Source: JBDRED01 sp043820025 [NCBI: Elusimicrobiota bacterium] (GTDB lineage: Bacteria > RUG730 > JBDRED01). From it: DNA of 10,972 bases. The stretch is taken from positions 1 through 10,972 of the forward strand of contig JBDRED010000012.1 of assembly GCA_043820025.1 (NCBI GenBank). Direction: 5' to 3'. Of the stretch, positions 1 to 6,214 are shown one piece after another (the first letter of the stretch is position 1; each line of letters begins with the position of its first letter). The notes below the pieces were generated by a model. The model ran no database searches. It was not told where the DNA came from and was given only the letters and a program-made list of their open reading frames with translations. Both the position numbers and the translations under genes were made by a program.

Positions 1-22
1 GCAAAGTAGAAATGTTAATTTT
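1..22 (+). repeat. Left terminal inverted repeat of the IS
   Basis: It begins GCAAAGTAGAAATGTTAATT and is the exact reverse complement of 1353-1374 over 22 bases. The match ends at base 23 (C, against T in the other arm). It is the likely binding and cleavage end for the transposase. The true tip could lie a few bases further left, outside the window. Confidence 0.9.
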
Positions 23-33
23 CTGATAAACTA

Positions 34-56
34 AAACCTCCAAATTTAGGAGGTTT
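34..56 (+). promoter_or_regulatory. Hairpin masking the transposase Shine-Dalgarno
   Basis: Bases 34-41 (AAACCTCC) pair perfectly with 49-56 (GGAGGTTT) across a 7-base loop (AAATTTA). The right arm is the transposase ribosome binding site, with GGAGG ending 7 bases before the ATG at 61. Any transcript that starts upstream of base 34, including read-through from outside the element, can fold so that the SD is closed. This is the known strategy by which several bacterial insertion sequences limit transposase made from impinging transcription. That it works that way here is inferred. Confidence 0.7.
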
Positions 57-60
57 AAAA

Positions 61-1353
61 ATGCAGGAGAACATTACTATGAGCCAAAAAGAATTATCTA
101 AAGTCGAAATTTTATCTAAAGTTTTAGAGGGCAATATGCAACAAGTTACAGCTAGTAAATTATTAAATCTATCTACTGTTCATGTTAACCGTATTATTCA
201 AAAAGCTAGAAGTTCTAATATTCATGCTGCTTTAGTTCATAAAAACAGAGGCAATGCTTCTAACAATAAATTTCCTCAGACTTTTATTAATAAAATTATT
301 TCTATTTACAAAAAATATTATTATGATTTCGGTCCTACTTTTGCTTGTGAAAAATTACTAGAACTTAATAATATTTCTATCAGCAAAGAGTCGCTTAGAA
401 AAATTTTAAAATCAAATAATATTCCTTATCCAACTCGTAAATCCAATCGTTCTGTTTGCCATGTTTGGCGTGAACGTAAAGATCATTTCGGTGAAATGGT
501 TCAGCTTGATGGTTCTCCTCATCATTGGTTTGAAAATCGCTTAGATCAAGAACTTTGCCTTATGATTTATATTGATGATGCTACCAACGAAGTTTATGCC
601 AGATTTTATGAATATGAGGGCACTTTTCCTGCTCTTGATTCTCTTATGCGTTTTATTAAACTTTATGGTATTCCTAAATCTATTTATTTAGACAAACACT
701 CTACTTATTTAACTACCAGAGAACCTTCTGTTGATGAACTCTTAAAAGCTAAAAGAGCTGAAACTCAATTTGCTAAAGTTTGTTCTTCTTTACATATTGA
801 ACTCATTTTTGCTCATTCTCCTCAAGCTAAAGGCAGAGTCGAACGCGCTGGCGAAACTCTTCAAGACAGACTTGTTAAAGAACTTAGGCTTAATAATATT
901 TCTAATATCAAAGATGCTAATGATTTTTTAGATACAACTTTTTTGCCTAAACATAATTCTAAATTCGCAAGACTTCCTAAATCTAATATTTCTTTATTCA
1001 AACCTATTCCTAATAACTTTGATTTTAAATGGTCTTTTGTTATTTCTGACACTAGAACTATTGCCCCTGATTTTACTATCTCTTGGCAAAATAGATTATT
1101 TCTTCTTCTTAACAGAACTATTTCAATGAAGCACAAAAAAGTTTTAATTAAACAATCTCTTGATGGTGAATTACAAATTTCTACTAAAGATAAAGTTTTA
1201 CGCTTTCAAGAAATTACAGAAAAAGATTTACAAAGAGCTAAACATAATCAAAAACAATTACAAAAACTTGCAAAGCATTGTAATTACAAAAAATCTAAAA
1301 AGTCTTACATGGACAAATTTTACATCAGCAATCACAGAAATTTTTATTCCTAA
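61..1353 (+). CDS. DDE transposase, ISNCY/IS1202-like
   Basis: This 430-residue protein should catalyse cut and strand transfer of the surrounding IS by binding its terminal repeats. Residues about 8-50 form a helix-turn-helix (KELSKVEILSKV, then ASKLLNLSTVHVNRI), followed by a second helical DNA-binding stretch to about 125. The RNase H-like integrase core follows. Its candidate catalytic triad is D150 (VQLDGSPHHWF), D211 (YLDKHSTY) and E261 (KGRVERAGETLQDRL). The rest is a C-terminal domain ending in a lysine-rich tail. No frameshift or internal stop is present, so it appears intact. The ATG at 61 is chosen because GGAGG lies 7 bases upstream; an ATG at 79 is the alternative. Ser and Leu codons are strongly AT-biased. 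It faces rsmA convergently, so read-through from the rsmA side would give antisense RNA to it. Confidence 0.9.
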   Translation: MQENITMSQKELSKVEILSKVLEGNMQQVTASKLLNLSTVHVNRIIQKARSSNIHAALVHKNRGNASNNKFPQTFINKIISIYKKYYYDFGPTFACEKLLELNNISISKESLRKILKSNNIPYPTRKSNRSVCHVWRERKDHFGEMVQLDGSPHHWFENRLDQELCLMIYIDDATNEVYARFYEYEGTFPALDSLMRFIKLYGIPKSIYLDKHSTYLTTREPSVDELLKAKRAETQFAKVCSSLHIELIFAHSPQAKGRVERAGETLQDRLVKELRLNNISNIKDANDFLDTTFLPKHNSKFARLPKSNISLFKPIPNNFDFKWSFVISDTRTIAPDFTISWQNRLFLLLNRTISMKHKKVLIKQSLDGELQISTKDKVLRFQEITEKDLQRAKHNQKQLQKLAKHCNYKKSKKSYMDKFYISNHRNFYS

Positions 1354-1374
1354 AAATTAACATTTCTACTTTGC
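1353..1374 (-). repeat. Right terminal inverted repeat of the IS
   Basis: Read on the minus strand it is identical over 22 bases to the left end of the window. It begins at the last base of the transposase stop codon and lies between the converging transposase and rsmA stops. Confidence 0.9.
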
Positions 1375-1377
1375 TGA

Positions 1378-1399
1378 AAAATTAACATTTTCGCTTTGC
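1378..1399 (-). repeat. Second, diverged copy of the IS terminal repeat, outside the IS
   Basis: On the minus strand this reads GCAAAGCGAAAATGTTAATT plus two T. It matches the IS end at 19 of 22 bases, with the three differences clustered at bases 7-9 (TAG in the IS, CGA here). It has the same orientation as the right terminal repeat and starts 25 bases further out. It supplies the last five codons (AKRKC) and the stop of rsmA. It could be a relic end of an earlier insertion, or a target chosen for its likeness to the IS end. Confidence 0.75.
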
Positions 1400-2203
1400 C
1401 TTGACAGCTTTTTTTATTAAATTAAATAAAATATTCCAAGTTTTTACAGGGACATTTTCAGCTCGGCATGTCAGGAGGAGAGACCTTTCTTTCCAGAACA
1501 CCTGAAGCACCTCTCTATTGATATTGTACTCCTTTGCCAGCACATTTAGTAAAACCTTTCTGCGTTTTGAAAATACGAACTTCATCATATTCCCAAAGCC
1601 GGTAATTTCAGATTGAGCGATCAACATGTCTTTTTTCGGACCGGCGCAAATAACAGCCGAATCAACCTTTGGTTTGGGATTAAACACATTCCGAGAAACA
1701 TTAAAACATTTTTTTATATCCCATACAGACTGAACAACTACTGAGAATGCTCCATATTCCTTTGAGTCAGGGCCTGCAGCCAGCCTGTCTGCCACCTCTT
1801 TTTGAATCATAAACACATATCTTTCGCAATTTGGCAGTTCATTAATACATTTAAAAATTAATGGAGATGTTATCTGATAAGGAATATTCGCGACAACCTT
1901 ATTTATAACGCCTGACATTGCATTCCAATCATATTTCAAAGCGTCAGCTTGAATCAAATTAAGACTTGGAAAATTTTTAAACTTATCTGTTAAAAATGCG
2001 AAAAGTTTTTTATCAATTTCAATAGCTGTAACGGTTTTAGATTTTTCAAGCAAGAATTTGGTCAAAAATCCGTCGCCCGGGCCTATTTCTAAAATATTAT
2101 CATTGGCTGAGACATCCGCAGACTCAATAATCTTTCTAACTATATTTTGATCTACCAAAAAATTCTGGCCCCATCTTTTTTTAAAATTAAAATTATATAA
2201 CAT
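1382..2203 (-). CDS. rsmA: 16S rRNA adenine(1518/1519)-N6-dimethyltransferase RsmA (KsgA)
   Basis: This enzyme uses S-adenosylmethionine to dimethylate two adjacent adenines in the 3'-terminal helix of 16S rRNA late in 30S assembly. At 273 residues it has the usual length. The N-terminus carries the family signature RWGQNFLVDQNIV (10-22). Motif I for SAM binding is LEIGPGDGFLT (38-48), motif II is AIEID (60-64), and the catalytic motif is NIPY (106-109, usually NLPY). FNPKPKVDSAVI (174-185) is the standard substrate-side loop, and the C-terminal helical domain is complete. The ATG at 2203 follows AGGCGG with a short spacer. The last five codons and the stop overlap a sequence resembling the IS end, so the native tail may have been replaced, although total length is normal. 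It lies 53 bp downstream of the glycosyltransferase-like gene and probably shares its transcript. Confidence 0.97.
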   Translation of the reverse strand: MLYNFNFKKRWGQNFLVDQNIVRKIIESADVSANDNILEIGPGDGFLTKFLLEKSKTVTAIEIDKKLFAFLTDKFKNFPSLNLIQADALKYDWNAMSGVINKVVANIPYQITSPLIFKCINELPNCERYVFMIQKEVADRLAAGPDSKEYGAFSVVVQSVWDIKKCFNVSRNVFNPKPKVDSAVICAGPKKDMLIAQSEITGFGNMMKFVFSKRRKVLLNVLAKEYNINREVLQVFWKERSLLLTCRAENVPVKTWNILFNLIKKAVKAKRKC

Positions 2204-2256
2204 AAACCGCCTGAAAAAGTTTCATGAGTTACTGAGCTAATTAGGAATTATATTTA

Positions 2257-3150
2257 CTATACTAACTTCCTCAGCGCCTCTTCTATTCCTGAATTCTTTA
2301 TAATATTTGTCCATGTCAAATCGCTTATATCCGGAGTCTTATACTCAAAATCTTCTATCTCATTCATCGCAAAATTACTTAGATCATTTGTTAAATTATA
2401 AAAAGCCGCATTATGTTGTTTTTCAAATTTAAGAGACCAATCGCATGATAAAGTAATAATATTTAAGTTCATAGCGCAATACTCCAAAAGTTTTGTTGAT
2501 GTCTGCTTATTATATGGATATTTGTCAGGAACAAAATTGATTCCATATCTTGCCTTTGAAGCAATTATTGGAATATCATAATATGGAAGTCTGCCAAAAT
2601 AAATTATATTATCACAGGAATACGCTTTTTTTAATTCATCCTCAACACTGCCGATCAAAAGTATTGTTTTATTTTTTAATTTATTCTTAAAAACATCCAA
2701 AAGCTTATCTATTTGCCTTTCCCTTGTAATCTGGCCTATATATACAAAATCGTATTCTTTATCGCCGGACTCTGCATAAAAAATATCGTCAACCCCCATA
2801 TCGCGCATACAAAACGGAACATCGTCTGAAAAATTGAACCCGTTTTTTACAGCATTATTTAAAAATATTCTTAAATCAGGTTTTTTATTTATCACCTTCT
2901 TTATATTATTTTTCAAGCGCGGAAAAACGCCTGCGGATAAGGAGCCATATTCATGCACAACTATCTTATTATGATTCGCTGTGTCTATTCCCATAAAATA
3001 CCAAAGTATATCAAACTCGTTCTGATTATAATCGGATATGTCTTGTGAATCATAAAAATTAAAATTAATATTATCATTAAAATATTTCTTGTATGCCTGA
3101 ATTTCCGGCAGATATGCTCTGCCTTTGTTTATTAACAATACCTTTTTCAT
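2257..3150 (-). CDS. Glycosyltransferase-like protein, GT-B fold
   Basis: This 297-residue protein resembles group-1 (GT4-type) sugar transferases, which move a sugar from an activated donor onto surface polysaccharides or lipids. Donor, acceptor and product cannot be read from the sequence. The evidence is the C-terminal half: YDFVYIGQITRERQIDKLL (about 133-151), then a strand-loop-strand region with NIIYFGRLPYYDIP (181-194), and the nucleotide-sugar site pattern STKLLEYCAMNLNIITL (218-234). The N-terminal half is poorly conserved, as is normal for acceptor domains. No membrane segment or signal peptide is seen. I start at the ATG at 3150, preceded by AAGGGGGG; a TTG at 3186 in frame would add 12 residues but has no better ribosome site. 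It sits between pdxA and rsmA, which are often adjacent in Gram-negative genomes, so it looks inserted. An alternative is a spore- or glycan-related GT-B protein without transferase activity. Confidence 0.7.
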   Translation of the reverse strand: MKKVLLINKGRAYLPEIQAYKKYFNDNINFNFYDSQDISDYNQNEFDILWYFMGIDTANHNKIVVHEYGSLSAGVFPRLKNNIKKVINKKPDLRIFLNNAVKNGFNFSDDVPFCMRDMGVDDIFYAESGDKEYDFVYIGQITRERQIDKLLDVFKNKLKNKTILLIGSVEDELKKAYSCDNIIYFGRLPYYDIPIIASKARYGINFVPDKYPYNKQTSTKLLEYCAMNLNIITLSCDWSLKFEKQHNAAFYNLTNDLSNFAMNEIEDFEYKTPDISDLTWTNIIKNSGIEEALRKLV

Positions 3151-3222
3151 AGCCCCCCTTCCCTCACAGACTATTCGCGAGGACAAGCCATAACCCTCTC
3201 CCTAAAAGGAGAGAGACAAAAA
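3151..3222 (-). repeat. Spacer with inverted repeat and possible seven-codon leader ORF
   Basis: This 72-bp gap lies between pdxA and the glycosyltransferase-like gene. It holds a 6-bp stem (3196-3201 with 3208-3213, six-base loop). It has no T-tract on either strand, so it is not a convincing terminator. On the minus strand the stem is followed by GGGAGAGGGTT and an ATG at 3191 that opens a tiny ORF (MACPRE, stop at 3171-3173), ending 20 bases before the gene start at 3150. The mix of a palindrome and purine-rich blocks looks like a small dispersed repeat, but only one copy is visible here. Confidence 0.35.
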
Positions 3223-4209
3223 TTATTTACACAAAAGTTTATTTGCCCATGTAACTGCTTCTATCATAGATTCCGGGTTAGCTATTCCCTTTCCGGCAAT
3301 ATCAAGAGCTACGCCCTGCCCGGGCGAAGTGCGCACAAATGGCAGTCCGTGAGTAATATTAACGCACTTATAGTATGATAAAACCTTTAGCGGCAATATT
3401 CCCTGGTCATGATACATTGCCACAACAATATCAACATTGCCATCCAATGCTTTTTTAAAAATACTATCTGCTGAATACGGCCCTATAATACGCACATCTT
3501 CAGATATAAACTTATCTATAACCGGCTTTATTTCCGCTATCTCCTCTTTGCCTAATACTCCATTATCTCCGGCATGCGGATTAAGGCCGCAAACACCTAT
3601 ATTTTTTTTATCATATCCTAAACTATTTAAAAAATCTATTCCTATATACATCGCTTGATTTAAAGAATGAACATTAATATTTTCTGAAACATCTTTGATA
3701 GGCACATGCCTGGTAACCAGTATTACCTTTATCTGCGGATTTACGAAAATCATTCCAAATTTTTCAGTATCAGTCATAACAGCCAAAGCTTCAGTATGAG
3801 CAGAATGCGGCAGATCCGCGTTTACCCACGCATCCTTTGAAATAGGAGCTGTTACAATCGCGTTGCTTAAACCTGACCTTACAAGCCTCACAGCTTCCTC
3901 AAGATAATGAAAGGAAGCAAGAGCAGTGGAATTGTCAGGAGCTTTAAAACGCGTCTTTTTTAATCTATATAATTCAGGATAAAATACATTTATAGTATCC
4001 TTTTCATAAACTATATCATTATGTGATTTAATTTCATTTAATTTGACATGTTCAAGAGAAGAAATTTTGAGGCCTTGTTTTAAAACGCCGATATCGCCAA
4101 TAATGACCGGTATACATTCCTTGTTTATTTCCGCAGACACAGCGGCCTTAAGTGATATCTCCGGACCTATTCCGGCAGGCTCTCCCATAGTAATAATTAT
4201 TGTATTCAT
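3223..4209 (-). CDS. pdxA: 4-hydroxythreonine-4-phosphate dehydrogenase PdxA
   Basis: PdxA oxidises 4-phosphohydroxy-L-threonine with NAD in the DXP-dependent route to pyridoxal 5'-phosphate (vitamin B6). The product decarboxylates to 3-amino-1-hydroxyacetone phosphate, the substrate of PdxJ. At 328 residues it has normal length. The N-terminus TMGEPAGIGPEI is diagnostic. The divalent-metal ligands align as H168 (VTRHVP), H212 (NPHAGDNG) and H267 (MYHDQGILPLK), and the substrate pair is H138-T139 (SAHTEALA). RTSPGQGVALDIAGKG (293-308) near the C-terminus is also typical. The ATG at 4209 has GAGGG five bases upstream; a TTG codon just before it is too close to that site to be the start. A strong terminator separates it from the upstream surA-like gene, so it needs read-through or a promoter I could not identify. 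Downstream are the glycosyltransferase-like gene and rsmA. Confidence 0.97.
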   Translation of the reverse strand: MNTIIITMGEPAGIGPEISLKAAVSAEINKECIPVIIGDIGVLKQGLKISSLEHVKLNEIKSHNDIVYEKDTINVFYPELYRLKKTRFKAPDNSTALASFHYLEEAVRLVRSGLSNAIVTAPISKDAWVNADLPHSAHTEALAVMTDTEKFGMIFVNPQIKVILVTRHVPIKDVSENINVHSLNQAMYIGIDFLNSLGYDKKNIGVCGLNPHAGDNGVLGKEEIAEIKPVIDKFISEDVRIIGPYSADSIFKKALDGNVDIVVAMYHDQGILPLKVLSYYKCVNITHGLPFVRTSPGQGVALDIAGKGIANPESMIEAVTWANKLLCK

Positions 4210-4236
4210 CAAACCCTCGTCATTAAAATCCGCTTT

Positions 4237-4277
4237 AAATAAAAAGAGGGGAACCTTATTTCAGCAGGTTCCCCTCT
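4237..4277 (-). terminator. Intrinsic terminator after the surA-like gene
   Basis: An 11-bp perfect stem (AGAGGGGAACC at 4245-4255 with GGTTCCCCTCT at 4267-4277) closes an 11-base loop. On the minus strand it is followed at once by TTTTTATTT, while on the plus strand there is no T-tract. It lies 23 bp past the stop of the surA-like gene and 35 bp before the pdxA start. It should end the mfd/parvulin transcript, or act as a partial attenuator, because little room remains for a full promoter before pdxA. Confidence 0.9.
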
Positions 4278-4300
4278 AAGACTTTTGTTATACATCTAAC

Positions 4301-5266
4301 TTAAAATTCATTTATCGTTATATTTGTGGCTTTTTTCAAAGATGCTATCCACTCTACATATTTTTCTTCCATACGCTGTTGTGATAAAACCTGTTTTAAA
4401 TATTCTCTTACCTCATTAAGCGTTCTTTTCTGCGCTGTGCGTTTTTCTTCGCAGCGAAGTATATGATAGCCGAACGGCGTCTCAACAATACCGCTTGTTT
4501 TTCCCACTTCCAAAGCAAAAGCCGCTGTCTCAAACTCCGGCACCATCTCGCCTCGCAAGAAAAACCCTAAATCTCCTCCGCGTTCCGCGCTTACTGTATC
4601 ATCAGAATTTTCTTTAGCAAGCTGAGCAAAATCCGAGCCTTTATCAATCTTCTTCTTTATTTTTTCTATCTCTTTTAATGCTTCATCCTTTGTTTTTTTA
4701 TCTGCATTTGCGTCAACCTTAACAAGTATATGCCTGATTCTTACGCGCTCAGGCTCAACCATCTTATCTTCATTTTCTTTATAGTATGTTTCCACCTCTG
4801 CGTCAGTAGGTATTTCAACCTTAGCCTTGACCTCTTTCTCGATAAGATCTGTCATCATAACCTGTTCGTCAATCTTTGCTTCAAAATCCTTTATTGTCAT
4901 TCCGTCTTTCTTTAATTCTTCCTCAAACTCGCTATCAGATTTAAACTGCGACTTAACCTGCGTCATAAGCTTTTCAGTCTTGCGCTTTGATGCCTTTATA
5001 TTTTCTTTCTTTGCCTTTTGCAGCATCAGTTTTTCTTCAACCATTCGAGTTAATATCTCATTTTTTAATTCTTTTTCGTTAGCGGTAGTAAACTGTGGAT
5101 TCACCTTTTTATACTGCTCGATTATCGGGTTTGCAACATTATCAAAATCAGACAATAAAATAGTCTCGCTTCCGACTACAGCTACGGTCTTATTAACTAC
5201 CTTAGCAAATACCAGCGAATCAAGCATTAATAAAACGCAAACTGATATAAAAAACTTATTTCTCAT
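4301..5266 (-). CDS. Secreted parvulin-type peptidyl-prolyl isomerase, SurA-like
   Basis: This 321-residue periplasmic foldase/chaperone candidate should catalyse cis-trans isomerisation at proline and hold unfolded outer-membrane proteins. Residues 1-21 are a signal peptide (MRNK, hydrophobic core, VFA then K), with no lipobox cysteine. Residues about 24-150 form a SurA-type N-terminal chaperone region, starting NKTVAVVGSETILLSDFDN and continuing in long charged helices. One parvulin domain follows (about 174-272): VRIRHILVKV, FAQLAKENSDDTVSAERGG, DLGFFLRGEMVPEFETAAF, ETPFGYHILR. E. coli SurA has two parvulin domains, so this is the one-domain form. A C-terminal helix (276-310) would return to the chaperone module. 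The ATG at 5266 has a perfect GGAGGTGA upstream, inside the preceding gene, whose end it overlaps by 11 bp. Its position just before pdxA matches the surA-pdxA-rsmA order of Gram-negative bacteria. Confidence 0.9.
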   Translation of the reverse strand: MRNKFFISVCVLLMLDSLVFAKVVNKTVAVVGSETILLSDFDNVANPIIEQYKKVNPQFTTANEKELKNEILTRMVEEKLMLQKAKKENIKASKRKTEKLMTQVKSQFKSDSEFEEELKKDGMTIKDFEAKIDEQVMMTDLIEKEVKAKVEIPTDAEVETYYKENEDKMVEPERVRIRHILVKVDANADKKTKDEALKEIEKIKKKIDKGSDFAQLAKENSDDTVSAERGGDLGFFLRGEMVPEFETAAFALEVGKTSGIVETPFGYHILRCEEKRTAQKRTLNEVREYLKQVLSQQRMEEKYVEWIASLKKATNITINEF

Positions 5267-6131
5267 TTTCTGTCACCTCCGCTTCTTTTTTTTCCTTAGA
5301 CTTTTCTTCCCGGTTTAAAACAGCGTATTTCACCTTAACCTTTAACTTCTTCTTCTGCTTTTCTAACCAGTTATCAAATTTATTTCTTTCTAATGTGGCT
5401 CCAAGATTATCTGATACATCAGCTAAAGTAAGCGGCTTCATTTGCTCAAGGTTTGTAAGTTTTATTAGATGGTAACCAAACTTTGTTTCAACAGGCGCTG
5501 AAACATCGCCAATATTTTTTAATGAAAACGCGGCAGTTTCAAAATCAGGAGCTAATTCCCCTTTCATAAAGAAACCAATATCTCCGCCCTTATAAGCTGT
5601 CGCGTTATCTATTGAATTTTCCTTTGCAAGGTCAGCGAAATCTCTGCCGGCAGCCAGATCGCTTACTAATTCATCAGCCTCTTTCTTTGTGTTCACAAGA
5701 ATATGAGAGACCTTTACTCTGTATGGATTGTCATAATACGCTTTGTTCTCATCATAATAAGCTTTTACATCTTCCTCGCCGACAGCCAGATCTTTCTCCT
5801 TAAGCTTAGTGATCATCTTTGTGATTAAAAGCTGATTTTCAAAATCCTTCATTTCTTTTTTAAAGTCTTTGTCTTTATTCAACTTACTCTTTCGCCCTGC
5901 TTCAGCAACTATATATTCACGAACCATACTGTCTAAAAATTCCTTCTTCCCACGCTCAGTCTTAAAGAAATCGCCATAGTAATCAGGAAGCGCGTTAATC
6001 TTTTCATTAAATTCATTTTTTGTAATCTTTGAACAACCTATCTTTGCGACGATCTTTCCTTTTCCGCAGCCGGTCAGTATCAGCATGCTTACTGATAAAC
6101 TTAGCGCTAGAATAAACATTTTTTTAATCAT
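5256..6131 (-). CDS. Parvulin-type peptidyl-prolyl isomerase lipoprotein, PrsA-like
   Basis: This 291-residue membrane-anchored foldase should act on the outer face of the inner membrane, or be sorted to the outer membrane. The signal sequence ends in a lipobox LTGC with the lipidated cysteine at residue 22, so it would be processed by lipoprotein signal peptidase. An N-terminal SurA/PrsA-like region (about 28-125) starts IVAKIGCSKITKNEFNEKI. A single parvulin domain spans about 137-226: YRVKVSHILVNT, FADLAKENSIDNATAYKGG, DIGFFMKGELAPDFETAAF, ETKFGYHLIKL. The C-terminal 30 residues are a highly charged Lys/Glu tail. The ATG at 6131 has AAGGAG at good spacing. Its stop lies inside the start region of the next parvulin gene. 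The two proteins share layout and many motif residues, which suggests an old tandem duplication. Residue 23 is Gly, which gives no inner-membrane retention signal by the E. coli Asp+2 rule. Confidence 0.9.
   Translation of the reverse strand: MIKKMFILALSLSVSMLILTGCGKGKIVAKIGCSKITKNEFNEKINALPDYYGDFFKTERGKKEFLDSMVREYIVAEAGRKSKLNKDKDFKKEMKDFENQLLITKMITKLKEKDLAVGEEDVKAYYDENKAYYDNPYRVKVSHILVNTKKEADELVSDLAAGRDFADLAKENSIDNATAYKGGDIGFFMKGELAPDFETAAFSLKNIGDVSAPVETKFGYHLIKLTNLEQMKPLTLADVSDNLGATLERNKFDNWLEKQKKKLKVKVKYAVLNREEKSKEKKEAEVTENEK
5273..5280 (-). promoter_or_regulatory. Consensus ribosome binding site inside the upstream gene
   Basis: On the minus strand this reads GGAGGTGA, a full match to the anti-SD of 16S rRNA, six bases before the ATG at 5266. 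It lies within the last codons of the upstream parvulin lipoprotein gene, which fixes the start of the surA-like gene and argues for coupled translation of the pair. Confidence 0.8.
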
Positions 6132-6164
6132 AATTACTCCTTCGATTCTGAATTCTGTATTTTT

Positions 6165-6186
6165 ACCCCATCCTTCAGGCAGGGCT
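6165..6186 (-). repeat. Short GC-rich imperfect palindrome between mfd and the parvulin gene
   Basis: In an otherwise AT-rich 83-bp gap, 6165-6186 reads ACCCCATCCTTCAGGCAGGG plus CT. CCC and GGG pair outside, CCT and AGG inside, around a very small centre. On the minus strand it is followed by GGTAAAAA, with no T-tract, so it does not look like a terminator. It may be a small dispersed repeat or a processing hairpin. Only one copy is visible here. Confidence 0.3.
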
Positions 6187-6214
6187 ATATTCTATACTTT
6201 TATACATTATTAAA

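Larger units (their letters stand above)
1..1374 (+). mobile_element. Complete insertion sequence, ISNCY/IS1202-like
   Basis: This is a 1374-bp element bounded by a perfect 22-bp inverted repeat (1-22 and 1353-1374) and holding a single transposase gene that fills almost all of it. The transposase ends within one base of the right repeat. The gene is visibly more AT-rich than mfd or rsmA, as expected for a transferred element. The family call rests on the transposase, which has an N-terminal helix-turn-helix and then a DDE core beginning QLDGSPHHWF. The left tip is base 1 of the window, so outer flanking bases and any target-site duplication on that side cannot be seen. A sequence that starts exactly on an IS tip suggests an assembly break at a multicopy repeat (inference). 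Confidence 0.85.

Noticed and set aside
1160-1360. 66-codon plus-strand frame overlapping the transposase end, as a possible programmed-frameshift product
   Set aside because: The main transposase frame already carries the whole DDE core and C-terminus and needs no frameshift, and the second frame has no recognisable domain.
1375-1407. Possible dif-like Xer recombination site beside the IS
   Set aside because: ATGTTAA in the minus-strand sequence resembles the XerD arm of dif, but after a 6-base spacer the opposite arm (CTGTCAAGGCA) bears no resemblance to a XerC arm.
3151-3186. Upstream TTG start adding 12 residues to the glycosyltransferase-like protein
   Set aside because: The added residues (MSSRIVCEGRGA) come from the repeat-like spacer, and the ATG at 3150 has a purine-rich ribosome site and a typical N-terminus (MKKVLLINKG).
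3196-3213. Hairpin after pdxA as an intrinsic terminator
   Set aside because: The stem is 6 bp and no T-tract follows on either strand.
4827-5318. 163-codon plus-strand frame opposite the surA-like gene
   Set aside because: It is antisense to a well-supported gene, is Ser/Phe-rich as expected from the complement of Lys/Glu codons, and shows no family signature.
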